A stretch of 64,000 nucleotides of DNA from Jiangella ureilytica (GCF_004348545.1 NZ_SMKL01000008.1:62001-126000), one strand, 5' to 3'; counted from the stretch's first letter, positions 32,226 to 41,487 are shown. Notes: generated by a model not told the origin, from the letters alone. Numbers and translations are program-made.

Positions 32226-33593
32226 TCACACGGCGACCGCCTGCACCGCGGGCACCCGGATCGCCTTGCGGGCCGCGCCGAGGCACGACGCCAGCGTCAG
32301 CGTCGCGGCGACCGAGACGATGCCGAGATAGATGGCCAGGGTGGTGTCCGGCAGCAGCTCGCCGGTGCGTGCCAGGCTGTACGGGAACACCGTCACGATC
32401 GAGCCGATCGACCCGAACAGCACGCCCGCGGCGGCCAGAACGACGCCCTCCATGCCGACCATGCCCAGCACCTGGGGCGGCGTGGAGCCGACCAGCCGCT
32501 GCTGGCCGAACTCGCGACGCCGGTAGGTGGTGGCCGCGACCAGCGTGTTGATCACCATGATGGCGGCGAACACCGACAGCATCCCGACCACCACGAAGTT
32601 CAGCGTCTCGATGGCCTGCGCCTCGTCCGGCGGGATGGACGAGCCGGCCGCCGGGGGCGCGCCGTTCTCGATGCTCTGCATGTACAGCGTGCCGGTCGCG
32701 ATGCCGGTGAACAGGATGATCGGCATCAGGGCGCCGGCCATCTGCTGCGTCCGGCGGCGCACGTTCTCGACCGCCAGGTAGCCGCCGGCGCCGCCGACCA
32801 GCCGCAGCGGGCCGGCCAGCGCTGCCGTCACCGGGCGCACCAGGACCGGCCCGAGTAGCGCCAGCCCGATCGAGAACCAGATCGACGCCTGCCCCGCCGT
32901 CTGCATTGCGTCGATGCCCTTGCCGTCGAAGAGCGTCGCGGTCAGGATGCCGCAGTTGAGGCCGGCCGCGAGGAACACGATCGCCGCGATGACGCGCTTG
33001 CGGCTCATGCGGCCGGTCTCGATCGAGGCCGCCGTCATGGCCTCGGTCGCCCGCATGCGCACCGCCCGGCGGGCGGCCACGGCCGCGCCGCCGACCGACG
33101 CGAGCAACGTCACGCCGATGCCGATCGACAGGGCCGCCGAGCCGAACGCGTAGCCGACGCCGTCGGCGACCTGGCCGGTCTCCTGCAGCATCTCGAGCAG
33201 GAACCAGCCGCCGCCCGCGGCGAGCGGGAGCGCCAGCAGCGACGCGGCGACGGCGACGACCAGGGTCTCGCCGACGATCATCCGGCCGACCTGGAAGGGG
33301 GTCGCCCCGACGCTCTTCAGCAGCGCCATCTCACCGGCCCGCTGCCGCACCGACAGCGTCATCGTCGAGATCACCGCGAACAGCACGATCACCAGACCCC
33401 AGCCGCCCACTACCGAGGCCATGGTGATCAGCGTCTCCTCGCTCACGGCGTCGACGCCCGCGCCGCCCGCCGTGTCGAACATCGCCGCGAACGACATGAT
33501 CACGATGGCGCCGAGGAACATCGACAGGAAGCTGGCGACGAAGCCGCCGGTGCGATGCCGCAGCGAACGCAGTGCGAGGTCGAACACCGTCAT
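32226..33593 (-). CDS. FtsX-like (MacB-type) ABC transporter permease
   Basis: 455 residues. About eight to ten membrane segments in two FtsX-type halves: the first half has IVLFAVISTMTLSVRQRAGEMALLKSVGATP, whose RxxEMALLKSVGA signature is the ATPase-coupling motif; the second repeats the pattern as YRRREFGQQRLVGSTP. No large periplasmic domain, unlike MacB itself. Stop at 32226; start ATG 33593 overlaps the ATPase stop (ATGA). Likely exports lipids, peptides or antibiotics; substrate unknown. Confidence 0.9.
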   Translation of the reverse strand: MTVFDLALRSLRHRTGGFVASFLSMFLGAIVIMSFAAMFDTAGGAGVDAVSEETLITMASVVGGWGLVIVLFAVISTMTLSVRQRAGEMALLKSVGATPFQVGRMIVGETLVVAVAASLLALPLAAGGGWFLLEMLQETGQVADGVGYAFGSAALSIGIGVTLLASVGGAAVAARRAVRMRATEAMTAASIETGRMSRKRVIAAIVFLAAGLNCGILTATLFDGKGIDAMQTAGQASIWFSIGLALLGPVLVRPVTAALAGPLRLVGGAGGYLAVENVRRRTQQMAGALMPIILFTGIATGTLYMQSIENGAPPAAGSSIPPDEAQAIETLNFVVVGMLSVFAAIMVINTLVAATTYRRREFGQQRLVGSTPPQVLGMVGMEGVVLAAAGVLFGSIGSIVTVFPYSLARTGELLPDTTLAIYLGIVSVAATLTLASCLGAARKAIRVPAVQAVAV

Positions 33594-34369
33594 TCACCCA
33601 CAGCCGCATAGGGGGCGACCTGGTCGCCGAGGTGGGTCATGCGCTCCGCGACGGCCTCCGCGGTCGGCCGGTCCAGCGAGCCGGCGAGCCGGCCGTCGGC
33701 CAGGAAGATCACCGAGTCGGCGTACGAGGCCGCCACCGGGTCGTGCGTCACCATGACCACCGTCTGGCCGAACTCGTGCACCGCCTCGGCCAGCAGTGCC
33801 AGCACGTTCCGCGCACTTCGGCTGTCGAGTGCGCCGGTCGGCTCGTCGGCGAAGATCACGCTCGGGTTCGTGACCAGAGCGCGGGCGATGGCGACCCGTT
33901 GCTGCTGGCCGCCGGAGAGCTCCGCCGGACGGTGGTCGATGCGCTCGCGCAGCCCCACCCGGCCCAGGATCTCGATCGCCCGCTTCCGGTCCGCCTTCTT
34001 GCCGGCCAGCCGCAGCGGCAGGGTCACGTTCTGCAGGACCGTCAGCGTCGGCAGCAGGTTGAACTGCTGGAAGATGAAGCCGATGCGCTGACGGCGGAAC
34101 TTCGTCACCTTGGTCTCGCTCCCGCCCGTCAGCTCCGCGCCGTCGATGAACACCCTGCCCTCGGTGGGCTGGTCGAGCCCGGCCGCGCACTGCAGGAACG
34201 TGCTCTTCCCGGAGCCCGAGGGCCCCATGATCGCGGTGAAGGTGCCGGCGGCCAGACTGACGGACACGTCGTCCAGCGCCCGGACCGGATGATCGCCGCT
34301 GCCGTAGGTCTTGCTGACCTGGACCAGCCGCAGGGCCTCGCCGGCCCGGGTGATGTCTTGCCCAGCCAT
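33590..34369 (-). CDS. ABC transporter ATPase (LolD/MacB-like)
   Basis: 259 residues. Walker A GPSGSGKST (~44-52), Q-loop GFIFQQFNLLP, signature LSGGQQQRVAIA, Walker B VIFADEPTGALD and the switch His in VMVTHDP are all intact. ATG 34369 has AGGAGA upstream. First gene of a two-gene operon with the FtsX permease; no sensor kinase pair is adjacent. Confidence 0.94.
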   Translation of the reverse strand: MAGQDITRAGEALRLVQVSKTYGSGDHPVRALDDVSVSLAAGTFTAIMGPSGSGKSTFLQCAAGLDQPTEGRVFIDGAELTGGSETKVTKFRRQRIGFIFQQFNLLPTLTVLQNVTLPLRLAGKKADRKRAIEILGRVGLRERIDHRPAELSGGQQQRVAIARALVTNPSVIFADEPTGALDSRSARNVLALLAEAVHEFGQTVVMVTHDPVAASYADSVIFLADGRLAGSLDRPTAEAVAERMTHLGDQVAPYAAVGE

Positions 34370-34565
34370 GTCTGTCTCCTGTGTCTCGTGGAGCGTCGTT
34401 CGCGCCTACGAGAACGCTAGGAATCAGGTGCGGCCCGGCACGATGGAGCAGACTCCCCAGCTGGGGTGGGGGTAACCCCAGGGCGACCGCGAGGTCCAGG
34501 CAGCGTCGAGTCCCACGAGGGAAGGGAATCGCCCCACGTCTTGACCTCCTCGATACAGTGACGGC

Positions 34566-35117
34566 GTGTCGGGACTCGGTCGTGGACGGGCGCGCGTGGC
34601 GCGCGGCCTGGTCATGTCCGTGGCCTGCCTGCTGCTCCCGACGGTGGCCCATGCGGCCGCCGGGGGCGACGTCACGACGGAGCCCGGCTTCCTCGCCGTC
34701 GCTCTGCTGCTCTGCGTCGCCTGCGTGGCGCTGGCCGATCGGCGGCGCTCGGTCGCCGAGATCGCGGCCATGCTGGTCTTCACCCAGCCGGTGCTGCATG
34801 TCCTGCTGACGTTCCACGGCCACCACGAGGCGCCGATGTCCGCCGTCCCGTCGCCGGGCATGGTGCTCGCGCACGTGCTGTCGGCGGCGGCGATGACGCT
34901 GCTGCTGGCCGGGGCCGAGAACGTCGCGTGGTCGCTGGCCGCGCTGTCGGCGACGGTGCTGCTCACGCGGGTGCGCGAACTGCTCGCGTCGCCGGTGCTG
35001 GTCGCGGGGCCCGTGCGGGTTCCCGACGGCGCCCGGGTCACGTCGACGCCGCACGGCGTCCTGCTCGTCCGCTCGACACCGTGGAGGGGCCCGCCGGCGC
35101 TGCCGGTTCTGGGCTGA
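34566..35117 (+). CDS. predicted membrane protein of the copper operon
   Basis: 183 residues (GTG 34566; GTG 34596 would give a cleaner signal-type N-terminus). Four or so hydrophobic segments: CLLLPTVAHAAAG, FLAVALLLCVACVALA, AMLVFTQPVLHVLLTF and LAHVLSAAAMTLLLAG. The loop FHGHHEAPMSAVPSPGM is rich in His and Met, the common copper ligands. Located 84 bp upstream of YcnI and CopC, so a role in copper import or cytochrome oxidase maturation is likely but not shown. Confidence 0.75.
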   Translation: MSGLGRGRARVARGLVMSVACLLLPTVAHAAAGGDVTTEPGFLAVALLLCVACVALADRRRSVAEIAAMLVFTQPVLHVLLTFHGHHEAPMSAVPSPGMVLAHVLSAAAMTLLLAGAENVAWSLAALSATVLLTRVRELLASPVLVAGPVRVPDGARVTSTPHGVLLVRSTPWRGPPALPVLG

Positions 35118-35201
35118 TCGACCACACGGGGGACGCGGTGCCGGTTGCGGCGCCGCGTGGCTTCCGTGTACCTCCACGAACTGAGACGAAGGACGCACCT
35201 C

Positions 35202-35936
35202 ATGATCACACGCACCCTCGCCCGGGCGGGGCTCGCCGCCGGCGGCGCCCTCGCGCTGAAGCTGGTCCTCTCCGGACCGGCGTCGGCGCACGTCACCATC
35301 CGGCCCGACGTCGACACCGCCGGCTCCTACGCCAAGATCACCGTCCGGGTGCCGAACGAGTCCGACACGGCCGGGACGGTGCGGGTCGAGCTCGACCTCC
35401 CCGTCGACACCCCGATCCCTTCGGTCCGGGTGCAGCCGCACGCCGGCTGGACCGCCGAGGTCACGCGCACCCGGTTCCCCGAGCCGGTGCAGGTCGGCGA
35501 CCGCACGCTCGAGGAGGCGGTCACGTCCATCACCTGGACCGCCGAGCCCGGCGTGCGCATCGGGCCGGACGAGTTCGACGAGTTCGCCGTCTCCGTCGGC
35601 CCGCTCCCCGAGGCCGGCACCTACCTCTTCCCCGCCACCCAGACCTACGACGACGGCGAGGTCGTCGCCTGGGCCGAGGAGCCGGTAGAGGGCGGAAAGG
35701 AGCCGGAGCGCCCGGCGCCCGTGCTCGAGGTCGTCGCGGCGCCGGCCGAGGACGAGGTCGAGACCGTCGCCGACGAGCAGACCGCCGCCTCCGAGGACGA
35801 CGACGCGGCCGCCTCGGCGGCGTCCGGCGGTGACGACTCCGACGACCTCGCGCGCGGGATCGGCATCGGCGGCCTGGTCGTCGGCGCGGCCGGCCTGGGC
35901 GTCGGCGCCGCGGCGCTGCGGCGGCGCAATGCGTAG
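35202..35936 (+). CDS. YcnI-like DUF1775 copper-binding surface protein
   Basis: 244 residues. Signal peptide (residues ~1-29, cleaving ASA|HVTIRP) leaves an N-terminal histidine, the copper-ligating residue of YcnI proteins. The DUF1775 domain spans ~30-165 (VPNESDTAGTVRVELDLP, a conserved ITWTAEPG and FDEFAVSVGPLP). An Asp/Glu-rich linker, then one C-terminal membrane anchor (GIGIGGLVVGAAGLGVGAAAL) and RRR follow. ATG at 35202. Its 3' end overlaps the copC start by 8 bp. Confidence 0.92.
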   Translation: MITRTLARAGLAAGGALALKLVLSGPASAHVTIRPDVDTAGSYAKITVRVPNESDTAGTVRVELDLPVDTPIPSVRVQPHAGWTAEVTRTRFPEPVQVGDRTLEEAVTSITWTAEPGVRIGPDEFDEFAVSVGPLPEAGTYLFPATQTYDDGEVVAWAEEPVEGGKEPERPAPVLEVVAAPAEDEVETVADEQTAASEDDDAAASAASGGDDSDDLARGIGIGGLVVGAAGLGVGAAALRRRNA

Positions 35937-36597
35937 GGCGTTTCGCCTGATCGGGGCCGTGGCGCTGGCCGCGGCCCCGGTCGCCGGGCTGTCCCTGGTG
36001 GCCGCTCCGCCGGCGCTCGCACACGACCAGCTGGTCGGCAGCACGCCCGAGGACGGCGGCACCGTCAGCACCCCGCTCACGTCGGTCGAGCTGGTCTTCA
36101 GCGCCGCCATCCCCGGCGAGTTCGTTCAGGTCGCGGTCACCGACGCGGCCGGCGGCAGTTTCGCCGACGGCGCCCCGCAGACCGTCGGTGACACCGTCAG
36201 CCAGGCCGTCACCCAGCTGCCCGACGGCGAGTACACGATCGCCTACCGGGTCGTGTCGTCGGACGGTCACCCGATCGACGGCACGGTCGCGTTCACCGTG
36301 GCCGGCGTCGGCCCGGCCGAACCGGCCGGCACCCCGTCGTCGCCCGCCGAGCAGCCGCCGTCGACACCGTCGTCGGCACCGTCGTCGGCACCGTCGGAGA
36401 CCCAGCCGCCGGAGAGCGAGGAGCCGGCCGACGCCACGACACCGGCGGCCGGCGCGGGCGACTCCTCCGACGACGGCGGGCTCGGGACGACGGCGATCGT
36501 CCTGCTGGTCGCCGGTGGTGCCCTCGTCGTCGCCCTGCTCGCCTACTGGGCGGCCGGTGGCCGGCGCCGCGGGGGCGCGGAGGACACTGACAGGTGA
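35929..36597 (+). CDS. copC: CopC-domain copper-binding protein
   Basis: 222 residues. Signal peptide ends ALA|HDQLVGSTP, giving an N-terminal His for a Cu(II) histidine-brace site; the second half of the site is SSDGHPIDGTVAF (Asp and His). Pro/Ser/Glu-rich linker and a C-terminal membrane helix (IVLLVAGGALVVALLAYWAAGG) anchor it outside the membrane. ATG overlaps the YcnI stop; the copC stop overlaps the next start. It hands copper to the downstream CopD-type importer. Confidence 0.93.
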   Translation: MRRAFRLIGAVALAAAPVAGLSLVAAPPALAHDQLVGSTPEDGGTVSTPLTSVELVFSAAIPGEFVQVAVTDAAGGSFADGAPQTVGDTVSQAVTQLPDGEYTIAYRVVSSDGHPIDGTVAFTVAGVGPAEPAGTPSSPAEQPPSTPSSAPSSAPSETQPPESEEPADATTPAAGAGDSSDDGGLGTTAIVLLVAGGALVVALLAYWAAGGRRRGGAEDTDR

Positions 36598-38603
36598 TGA
36601 CCACCTCGACACCGGCCACCGACATCGTCCCGCCCACCCGCCAATGGGGGACGGCGGCGGTCGGCGTCGCCTTGGTCACGCTGATCGTCGCGCTCGTGCT
36701 CGGCGGTGGCGGCGCGACGGCGGGCATCCCCGGGCTCGGCGACCCCGGCGAGGTCACGAAATGGGGCCTGCCGATCGCCAAGGGCGTGCTCGACGGGGCC
36801 GGTGCGGTCACGATCGGGCTGCTGGGCCTGGCGGTGGTGCTGCCGGTGCGCAAGGGCGAACTGCAGGGCGACGCGCTGCGCGCGCTGCGCGGAGCCTCGA
36901 TCTCGGCCCTGGTCCTGGCCGCAGCCGCCGCCGTCGTCCACCTGCTGACGCTGTCGGACCTGGTCGGGCGGCCGCTGCCGGACGCGCTGGCGGGCGACTC
37001 GTTCGTCTCGTACACGTCGACGGTCGAGCAGGGCCGGGCGTATGCGGCGGTGTTCGTGCTGGCGCTGGCGATCGTGCCGGCGGCGCGGCTGACCATCGGG
37101 CAGGGCGGGGCGCTCGCGCTGTTCTGCCTCGGGGTGGCGTCGCTGGTGCCGCTCAGCCTCATCGGGCACTCGTCGTCGGGCGACTACCACCACTCGGCGC
37201 GGGTGTCACTGCTGGTGCACCTGGTCGCGATGGCGATCTGGGTGGGCGGGCTGGTGGCGCTGTCGTGGTACGCGGGCCGGCGCGGGCCGGAGCTGCCACG
37301 GGCGGCGCGGGCCTTCTCGGCCGCGGCGCTGGGCTGCTTCGTCATGGTGACGGCGAGCGGCGTGCTCAACGCGTGGGTACGGCTCGAGACGCTCGGCGAG
37401 GTGTTCACGTCGGCGTACGGGCTCATCCTGTTCGGGAAGGTGCTCGCGCTGGTCGGGCTGGGTGTGCTGGGCTACCGGCACCGGACCCGGACGCTGCCAC
37501 TGCTCGAGGCGGGTAGGCCGGGCGCGTTCCGGCGGCTGGCGGTCGGCGAGATCATCATCATGGCGGTCGCCCTCGGCCTGGCCGTCGCCCTGAGCCGCAC
37601 CGAGCCGCCCGGCCCGGAGATCCCCGAGGTGCGCACCGCCGTCCGCGCCCTCATCGGCTTCCCCATCCCGCCCGAGCTGAGCTTCGGGCGCGTCTTCACC
37701 GAGACCTACCCGGACGCGCTGTTCGCGCTCGGGGTGCTGGCCGGGCTCCTGCTCTACCTCGGCGGCGTGTGGCGGCTGCACCGCCGCGGCGACCGCTGGC
37801 CCGTCGGCCGGACGATCGCGTGGCTGGCCGGGTTGGCGACGGTGGCGTTCGTGGGTCTGTCGGGGCTGCAGACCTACGGCATGGTGATGCTGTCGGTGCA
37901 CATGGTCCAGCACATGGTGCTGATGATGATCAGCCCGATCCTGCTGGTCCTGGGCGGGCCTCTGACGTTGGCCCTGCGTGCGTTGAAGCCGGCCCGACGG
38001 GGTCAGCTCGGCCCCCGCGAGCTCATCGTCTCCGCCGTCAACAGCCCGGTCGCCCAGGTGCTCACCCACCCGCTGGTCGCGCTGGCACTGTTCGTCTCCG
38101 GCGCCTACACGGTCTACTTCACCGGCCTGTTCGAGTCGGCGATGCGCTCGCACACCGGCCACATGCTGATGAGCGTCCACTTCCTCGTCGTCGGCTACAT
38201 CTTCTTCGAGATGCTCATCGGCATCGACCCCCTCCCCAAGCGGCCGCCGTTCCCGGCCCGGGTGGTGCTCCTGCTGCTGGCGATGGCCTTCCACGCGGTG
38301 TTCGGGCTGGCCCTCATGGAGTCATCGCGCCTCATCGCCGGCGACTACTACCGCGAGATCGCGGTGGAGATGCCGTGGCTGCCCGATCCGCTGGACGATC
38401 AGATCCTGGCCGGGCAGATCACCTGGGGATTCGGTGAAGTGCCCGGCCTGCTGGTGATCGGCGTGCTGTTCGTCCAGTGGTACCGCTCGGACGAACGCGA
38501 GGCGAGGCGCTTCGACCGGCGCGAGGGTTCGGAGGAATCGGAGCGCGAGGCCTACAACGCCTACCTCGCCAAGCTCGACGAGCGCTCCCGCCGCGAGAAG
38601 TGA
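36594..38603 (+). CDS. CopD-CtaG fusion membrane protein
   Basis: 669 residues. The first half (~1-330) is a CopD-type copper-resistance domain with about eight membrane helices and the histidine-rich LIGHSSSGDYHHSARVSLL segment; the second half (~350-640) is a CtaG-type cytochrome oxidase assembly factor with VHMVQHMVLMMISPILLVLG and HTGHMLMSVHFLVVGYIFFE, where the His residues likely bind copper. The fusion suggests copper imported by CopD is passed directly to oxidase assembly. Start GTG 36594 (or ATG 36597) overlaps the copC stop. Confidence 0.93.
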   Translation: MMTTSTPATDIVPPTRQWGTAAVGVALVTLIVALVLGGGGATAGIPGLGDPGEVTKWGLPIAKGVLDGAGAVTIGLLGLAVVLPVRKGELQGDALRALRGASISALVLAAAAAVVHLLTLSDLVGRPLPDALAGDSFVSYTSTVEQGRAYAAVFVLALAIVPAARLTIGQGGALALFCLGVASLVPLSLIGHSSSGDYHHSARVSLLVHLVAMAIWVGGLVALSWYAGRRGPELPRAARAFSAAALGCFVMVTASGVLNAWVRLETLGEVFTSAYGLILFGKVLALVGLGVLGYRHRTRTLPLLEAGRPGAFRRLAVGEIIIMAVALGLAVALSRTEPPGPEIPEVRTAVRALIGFPIPPELSFGRVFTETYPDALFALGVLAGLLLYLGGVWRLHRRGDRWPVGRTIAWLAGLATVAFVGLSGLQTYGMVMLSVHMVQHMVLMMISPILLVLGGPLTLALRALKPARRGQLGPRELIVSAVNSPVAQVLTHPLVALALFVSGAYTVYFTGLFESAMRSHTGHMLMSVHFLVVGYIFFEMLIGIDPLPKRPPFPARVVLLLLAMAFHAVFGLALMESSRLIAGDYYREIAVEMPWLPDPLDDQILAGQITWGFGEVPGLLVIGVLFVQWYRSDEREARRFDRREGSEESEREAYNAYLAKLDERSRREK

Positions 38604-38799
38604 CCTTCGGGGTTCTGATGCTCGCGTCCTCGCCCGGCTCGGTGCACCTCACCCGCCGGAGGACCGTCCGGGCGGCGATTCCGGGCCCGGTGCGGTCTTG
38701 TCGCGGGTGAGGGGCCCTGTCGGCGGACGAGGGCGCCGCCCGTAGGCGGGCGATTTCACCGCAGCGGCGGCGTCGGTTAAACTCGTCCCGCCAACGCAA

Positions 38800-38872
38800 G
38801 GACAGGTAGCTCAGTTGGAAGAGCGTCCGCCTGAAAAGCGGAAGGTCGGCGGATCGAACCCGCCCCTGTCCA
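38800..38872 (+). tRNA. tRNA-Phe (anticodon GAA)
   Basis: A 73-base cloverleaf: acceptor GGACAGG pairs with CCTGTCC, discriminator A, anticodon loop CTGAAAA with GAA, T-arm CGGCGGATCGAACCCGCC. No encoded CCA. Confidence 0.96.
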
Positions 38873-38947
38873 CCCCTTCACCAAGGCGATCATCGATCGC
38901 TCGCCGGCTCTGAGCCCGTCCATCTCGCCCGAGCGGTCCAGACACGA

Positions 38948-38987
38948 CTCTGCGCCCGCCGGCCGGGAGGGACCAGCGGGCGCAGAG
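38948..38987. terminator. bidirectional hairpin terminator
   Basis: Perfect 12-bp stem CTCTGCGCCCGC (38948-38959) / GCGGGCGCAGAG (38976-38987), 16-bp loop. It lies between tRNA-Phe and the stop of the LPDTG protein (39004) and can end both transcripts. Confidence 0.8.
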
Positions 38988-39003
38988 CCCGATCGATCAG
39001 CCG

Positions 39004-39846
39004 TCAGGCGGTCTCGGAGCGACGACGGCGCACCGCGATCGCCGCGCCGCCGGCGGCCGCCATGGCCAGCCCGCCGAGGGTGATCAGCGTCGCGTCGGAG
39101 CCGGTGTCGGGAAGCTCGTCACCGTTCTCGTCGCCCGCAGCGTCGTCCGTGCCGGTGCCGTCGTCGTCGCCACCGTTCTCGGCGCCCGCGTCGTCGCCGT
39201 TCGCAGCACCGGCGTCGTCACCGTTCGCGGCACCGGTGTCGGCGCCGACGTCCGAACCGTTGTCGTCGCCGCCGTCGTCTGCGCCGGACTCGTCCGCACC
39301 GTCGTCGCCCGTGTCCGCACCGACGTCCGAACCGTTCTCGTCGGCACCGTTGTCGTCGCCACCATCGTCGGCACCGTTGTCGTCGCCACCATCGTCGGCA
39401 CCGTTGTCGTCGCCACCATCGTCGGCACCGTTATCGTCGCCACCATCGTCGGCACCGTTATCGTCGCCACCATCGTCGGCACCGTTATCGTCGGCACCGT
39501 TATCGTCGCCACCATCGTCGGCACCGTTATCGTCCGCACCGTTGTCGTCGCCGCCGTCGTCGTGACCGTCGTCGCCGCCGTCGTCGTGACCGTCGTCGCC
39601 GCCGTCGTCGTGACCGTCGTCGCCACCGTCGTCGTGACCGTCGTCGCCACCATCATCGTGACCGTCGTCGCCGCCGTCGTCGTGACCGCCGTCGTCGTCA
39701 CCGTCGTCGTGACCGCCGTCGCCGCCCTTGTCGTCACCGAAGGCGGCGATGGCGCTCACCGTGTCCGGCTCGTCTGCCAGCGCCGGCGCCGCTCCCGCGA
39801 CCGTGAGTGCCAGCGCTCCGAATCCACCGATAATGGTCTTACGCAC
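39004..39846 (-). CDS. LPDTG-anchored secreted protein with Asp/Gly/Asn/His repeats
   Basis: 280 residues. Signal peptide ~1-24 (APALA|DE). A central ~190 residues consist of short repeats: first GHDDGGDD-type units rich in His, then GGDDNGAD-type units rich in Asn, with later NGDDAGAA variants. A canonical sortase signal LPDTG, a hydrophobic stretch (LITLGGLAMAAAGGAAIAV) and RRRR close the protein. The expected fate is covalent attachment to the cell wall. The acidic and His-rich repeats could bind Ca2+ or transition metals. The repeats at DNA level are nearly identical GTCGTCGCC units, prone to length change. Confidence 0.85.
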   Translation of the reverse strand: MRKTIIGGFGALALTVAGAAPALADEPDTVSAIAAFGDDKGGDGGHDDGDDDGGHDDGGDDGHDDGGDDGHDDGGDDGHDDGGDDGHDDGGDDGHDDGGDDNGADDNGADDGGDDNGADDNGADDGGDDNGADDGGDDNGADDGGDDNGADDGGDDNGADDGGDDNGADENGSDVGADTGDDGADESGADDGGDDNGSDVGADTGAANGDDAGAANGDDAGAENGGDDDGTGTDDAAGDENGDELPDTGSDATLITLGGLAMAAAGGAAIAVRRRRSETA

Positions 39847-40053
39847 GATTCAACCTCGTATGGTCGTAGAAGGGGACATAGCGCACATCGCGCCGGACCA
39901 TACCGCAGGCAGAGATCGACTATCCGCTTCGCATCATGAGAATCCCGTCATGATGGTGCGGCCGCGCCAGCGGGCCCGCCAGTCGGCGCATCCCAGGGTG
40001 TCCCGCCGTAGATCGTCTCGCGGCTCACCCTGCCGCCGCGGAGCCGCCGTCGC

Positions 40054-40953
40054 TCATCGTGACTCGCCGGCGCCATCGGCGGTCAGGAAGCCGAGCAACT
40101 GGCGGGCCAGATCCCGCGGCGCCTCCTCGGCCACGTGGTGGCCGGAGTCGATGGTCGCCGCGCGGAGGTCGTCGGCCCAGGGGCGCCAGACCGACAGGGC
40201 GTCGCCGTACAGCCGGGGCATGTCGTCGCGCGCGGACCACAGCACGAGCACCGGACAGGAGATGCGCCGGCCGGCCGCGCGGTCGGCCTCGTCGGCGGCG
40301 CGGTCGACGGACAACCCCGCGCGGTAGTCCTCGAGCATGGCGCGCACCGTGGCCGGATCGTGGATCGCGCGCAGGAAGTCGGCGAAGTTCTCCGTGCCCA
40401 TCCGCTCGGGCGTGTTCGCGGACCCGTCGGCCCCGACGTCATACCAGGCGTCCGGGTCGGCGCCGATCACCCGTTCCGGCCGGTCCGGCTGGGCGAAGAA
40501 GAACCAGTGGTACCAATCCTCGGCGAATCGCGCGTCGCAGCGGGCGAGGGCCTCGCCGATCGGGACGCAGTCGAGTACCGCCAGGGCGGTGACCACCGAC
40601 GGATGGTCGAGCGCGAGCCGGTAGGCGACATAACTGCCGCGGTCGTGCCCGACGACGGCGAACCGGTCGTGCCCGAGCGCCCGCATGAGCTCGACACCGT
40701 CGGCCGCGAGGGCCCGCTTCGAGTGGGCCGAGTGGTCCGGCGCCGGAGCCGGGCCGGTCGACTCGCCGTAACCACGCAGGTCGGGGCAGACGACGGTGTG
40801 CCGCTCGGCCAGCAGCGGCGCGACGCGGTGCCAGGTCGTGTGCGTGCGCGGATGGCCGTGCAGCAGCAGGACCGGCGGGCCGCTGCCGCCGTACCGGACC
40901 CGGAGGTCCGACTCGCTCGTGCGCACCCGCTCCAGCCGGAATCCGTCGAACAT
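40054..40953 (-). CDS. alpha/beta hydrolase, fluoroacetate-dehalogenase-like
   Basis: 299 residues from ATG 40953. Oxyanion region HGHPRTHTTW, nucleophile elbow GHDRG (D104, R105), acid residue D128 in VLDCVP, H149-W150 in a WYHWFFFAQP block, RVIGADPDAWY, and catalytic H272 in SGHHVAEEAP. These match fluoroacetate dehalogenases, where Asp attacks the C-F carbon. The second substrate-carboxylate Arg of known enzymes (at D+4) is Tyr108 here, so the substrate may differ; epoxide hydrolase or another haloacid is possible. Functional residues assigned from memory of the family. Confidence 0.82.
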   Translation of the reverse strand: MFDGFRLERVRTSESDLRVRYGGSGPPVLLLHGHPRTHTTWHRVAPLLAERHTVVCPDLRGYGESTGPAPAPDHSAHSKRALAADGVELMRALGHDRFAVVGHDRGSYVAYRLALDHPSVVTALAVLDCVPIGEALARCDARFAEDWYHWFFFAQPDRPERVIGADPDAWYDVGADGSANTPERMGTENFADFLRAIHDPATVRAMLEDYRAGLSVDRAADEADRAAGRRISCPVLVLWSARDDMPRLYGDALSVWRPWADDLRAATIDSGHHVAEEAPRDLARQLLGFLTADGAGESR

Positions 40954-41055
40954 GACCCTGATGTAGCCGCCATGCGGCCGGGCAAACCACCGTGACCTCG
41001 AATGCGCTTGAAGCGTGGCGTCGCCACATGCGCTCTCGACCCCTCGTCCGGCATC

Positions 41056-41476
41056 CGCGTCAGTCTCGACTGCCCCGGCACGATGATGCTCGGCGCGACC
41101 GGCAACCCCGACCACGAGGACGGCGCCCGCCATCATCGACACCCCCTCGACCGCGGGATCAATGTCGTCGACACCGCGGCAGCGAGACGTCGGTGCTGCC
41201 GACGTGCCGGCGCTACGGCATGGGCGCCCTGACGTGGAGCCCGCTCGCCTCCGGCTTCCTGTCCGGCAGGAATCGCAAGGGCACGCCCATCGACCTCACC
41301 GCCGGTCGCGCGAAGCTCACACCCGGGCCGCTTCGACCCGGCCCTGCCGCAGAACCTGGCCACGCTCGAGCCGGTCGAGCAGCTGGAGTCCCTGCTCGAC
41401 GGTGCTGCCGTCGCCCTGGACGACGCGACACCGGACCGCATCGACGCCATCGTGCCGCCGGGCGGCAATGCCCATC
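41056..41476 (+). pseudogene. degraded aldo/keto reductase
   Basis: Three collinear fragments in different frames: CPGTMMLGATGNPDHEDGAR...LDRGINVVDTA (N-terminal cofactor strand region), RYGMGALTWSPLASGFLSGR (middle), and FDPALPQNLATLEPVEQLE...DRIDAIVPPG (C-terminus). Each matches the expected order in an aldo/keto reductase, but more than half the protein between them is missing and there are at least two frameshifts. No functional product is expected. Confidence 0.8.
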
Positions 41477-41487
41477 ATCCTGACGGG

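Noticed and set aside
39355-39720. Regular repeats resembling a CRISPR array
   Set aside because: The units are 9-18 bp without unique spacers and encode the Asp/Gly/Asn/His repeats of a protein with signal peptide and LPDTG anchor.
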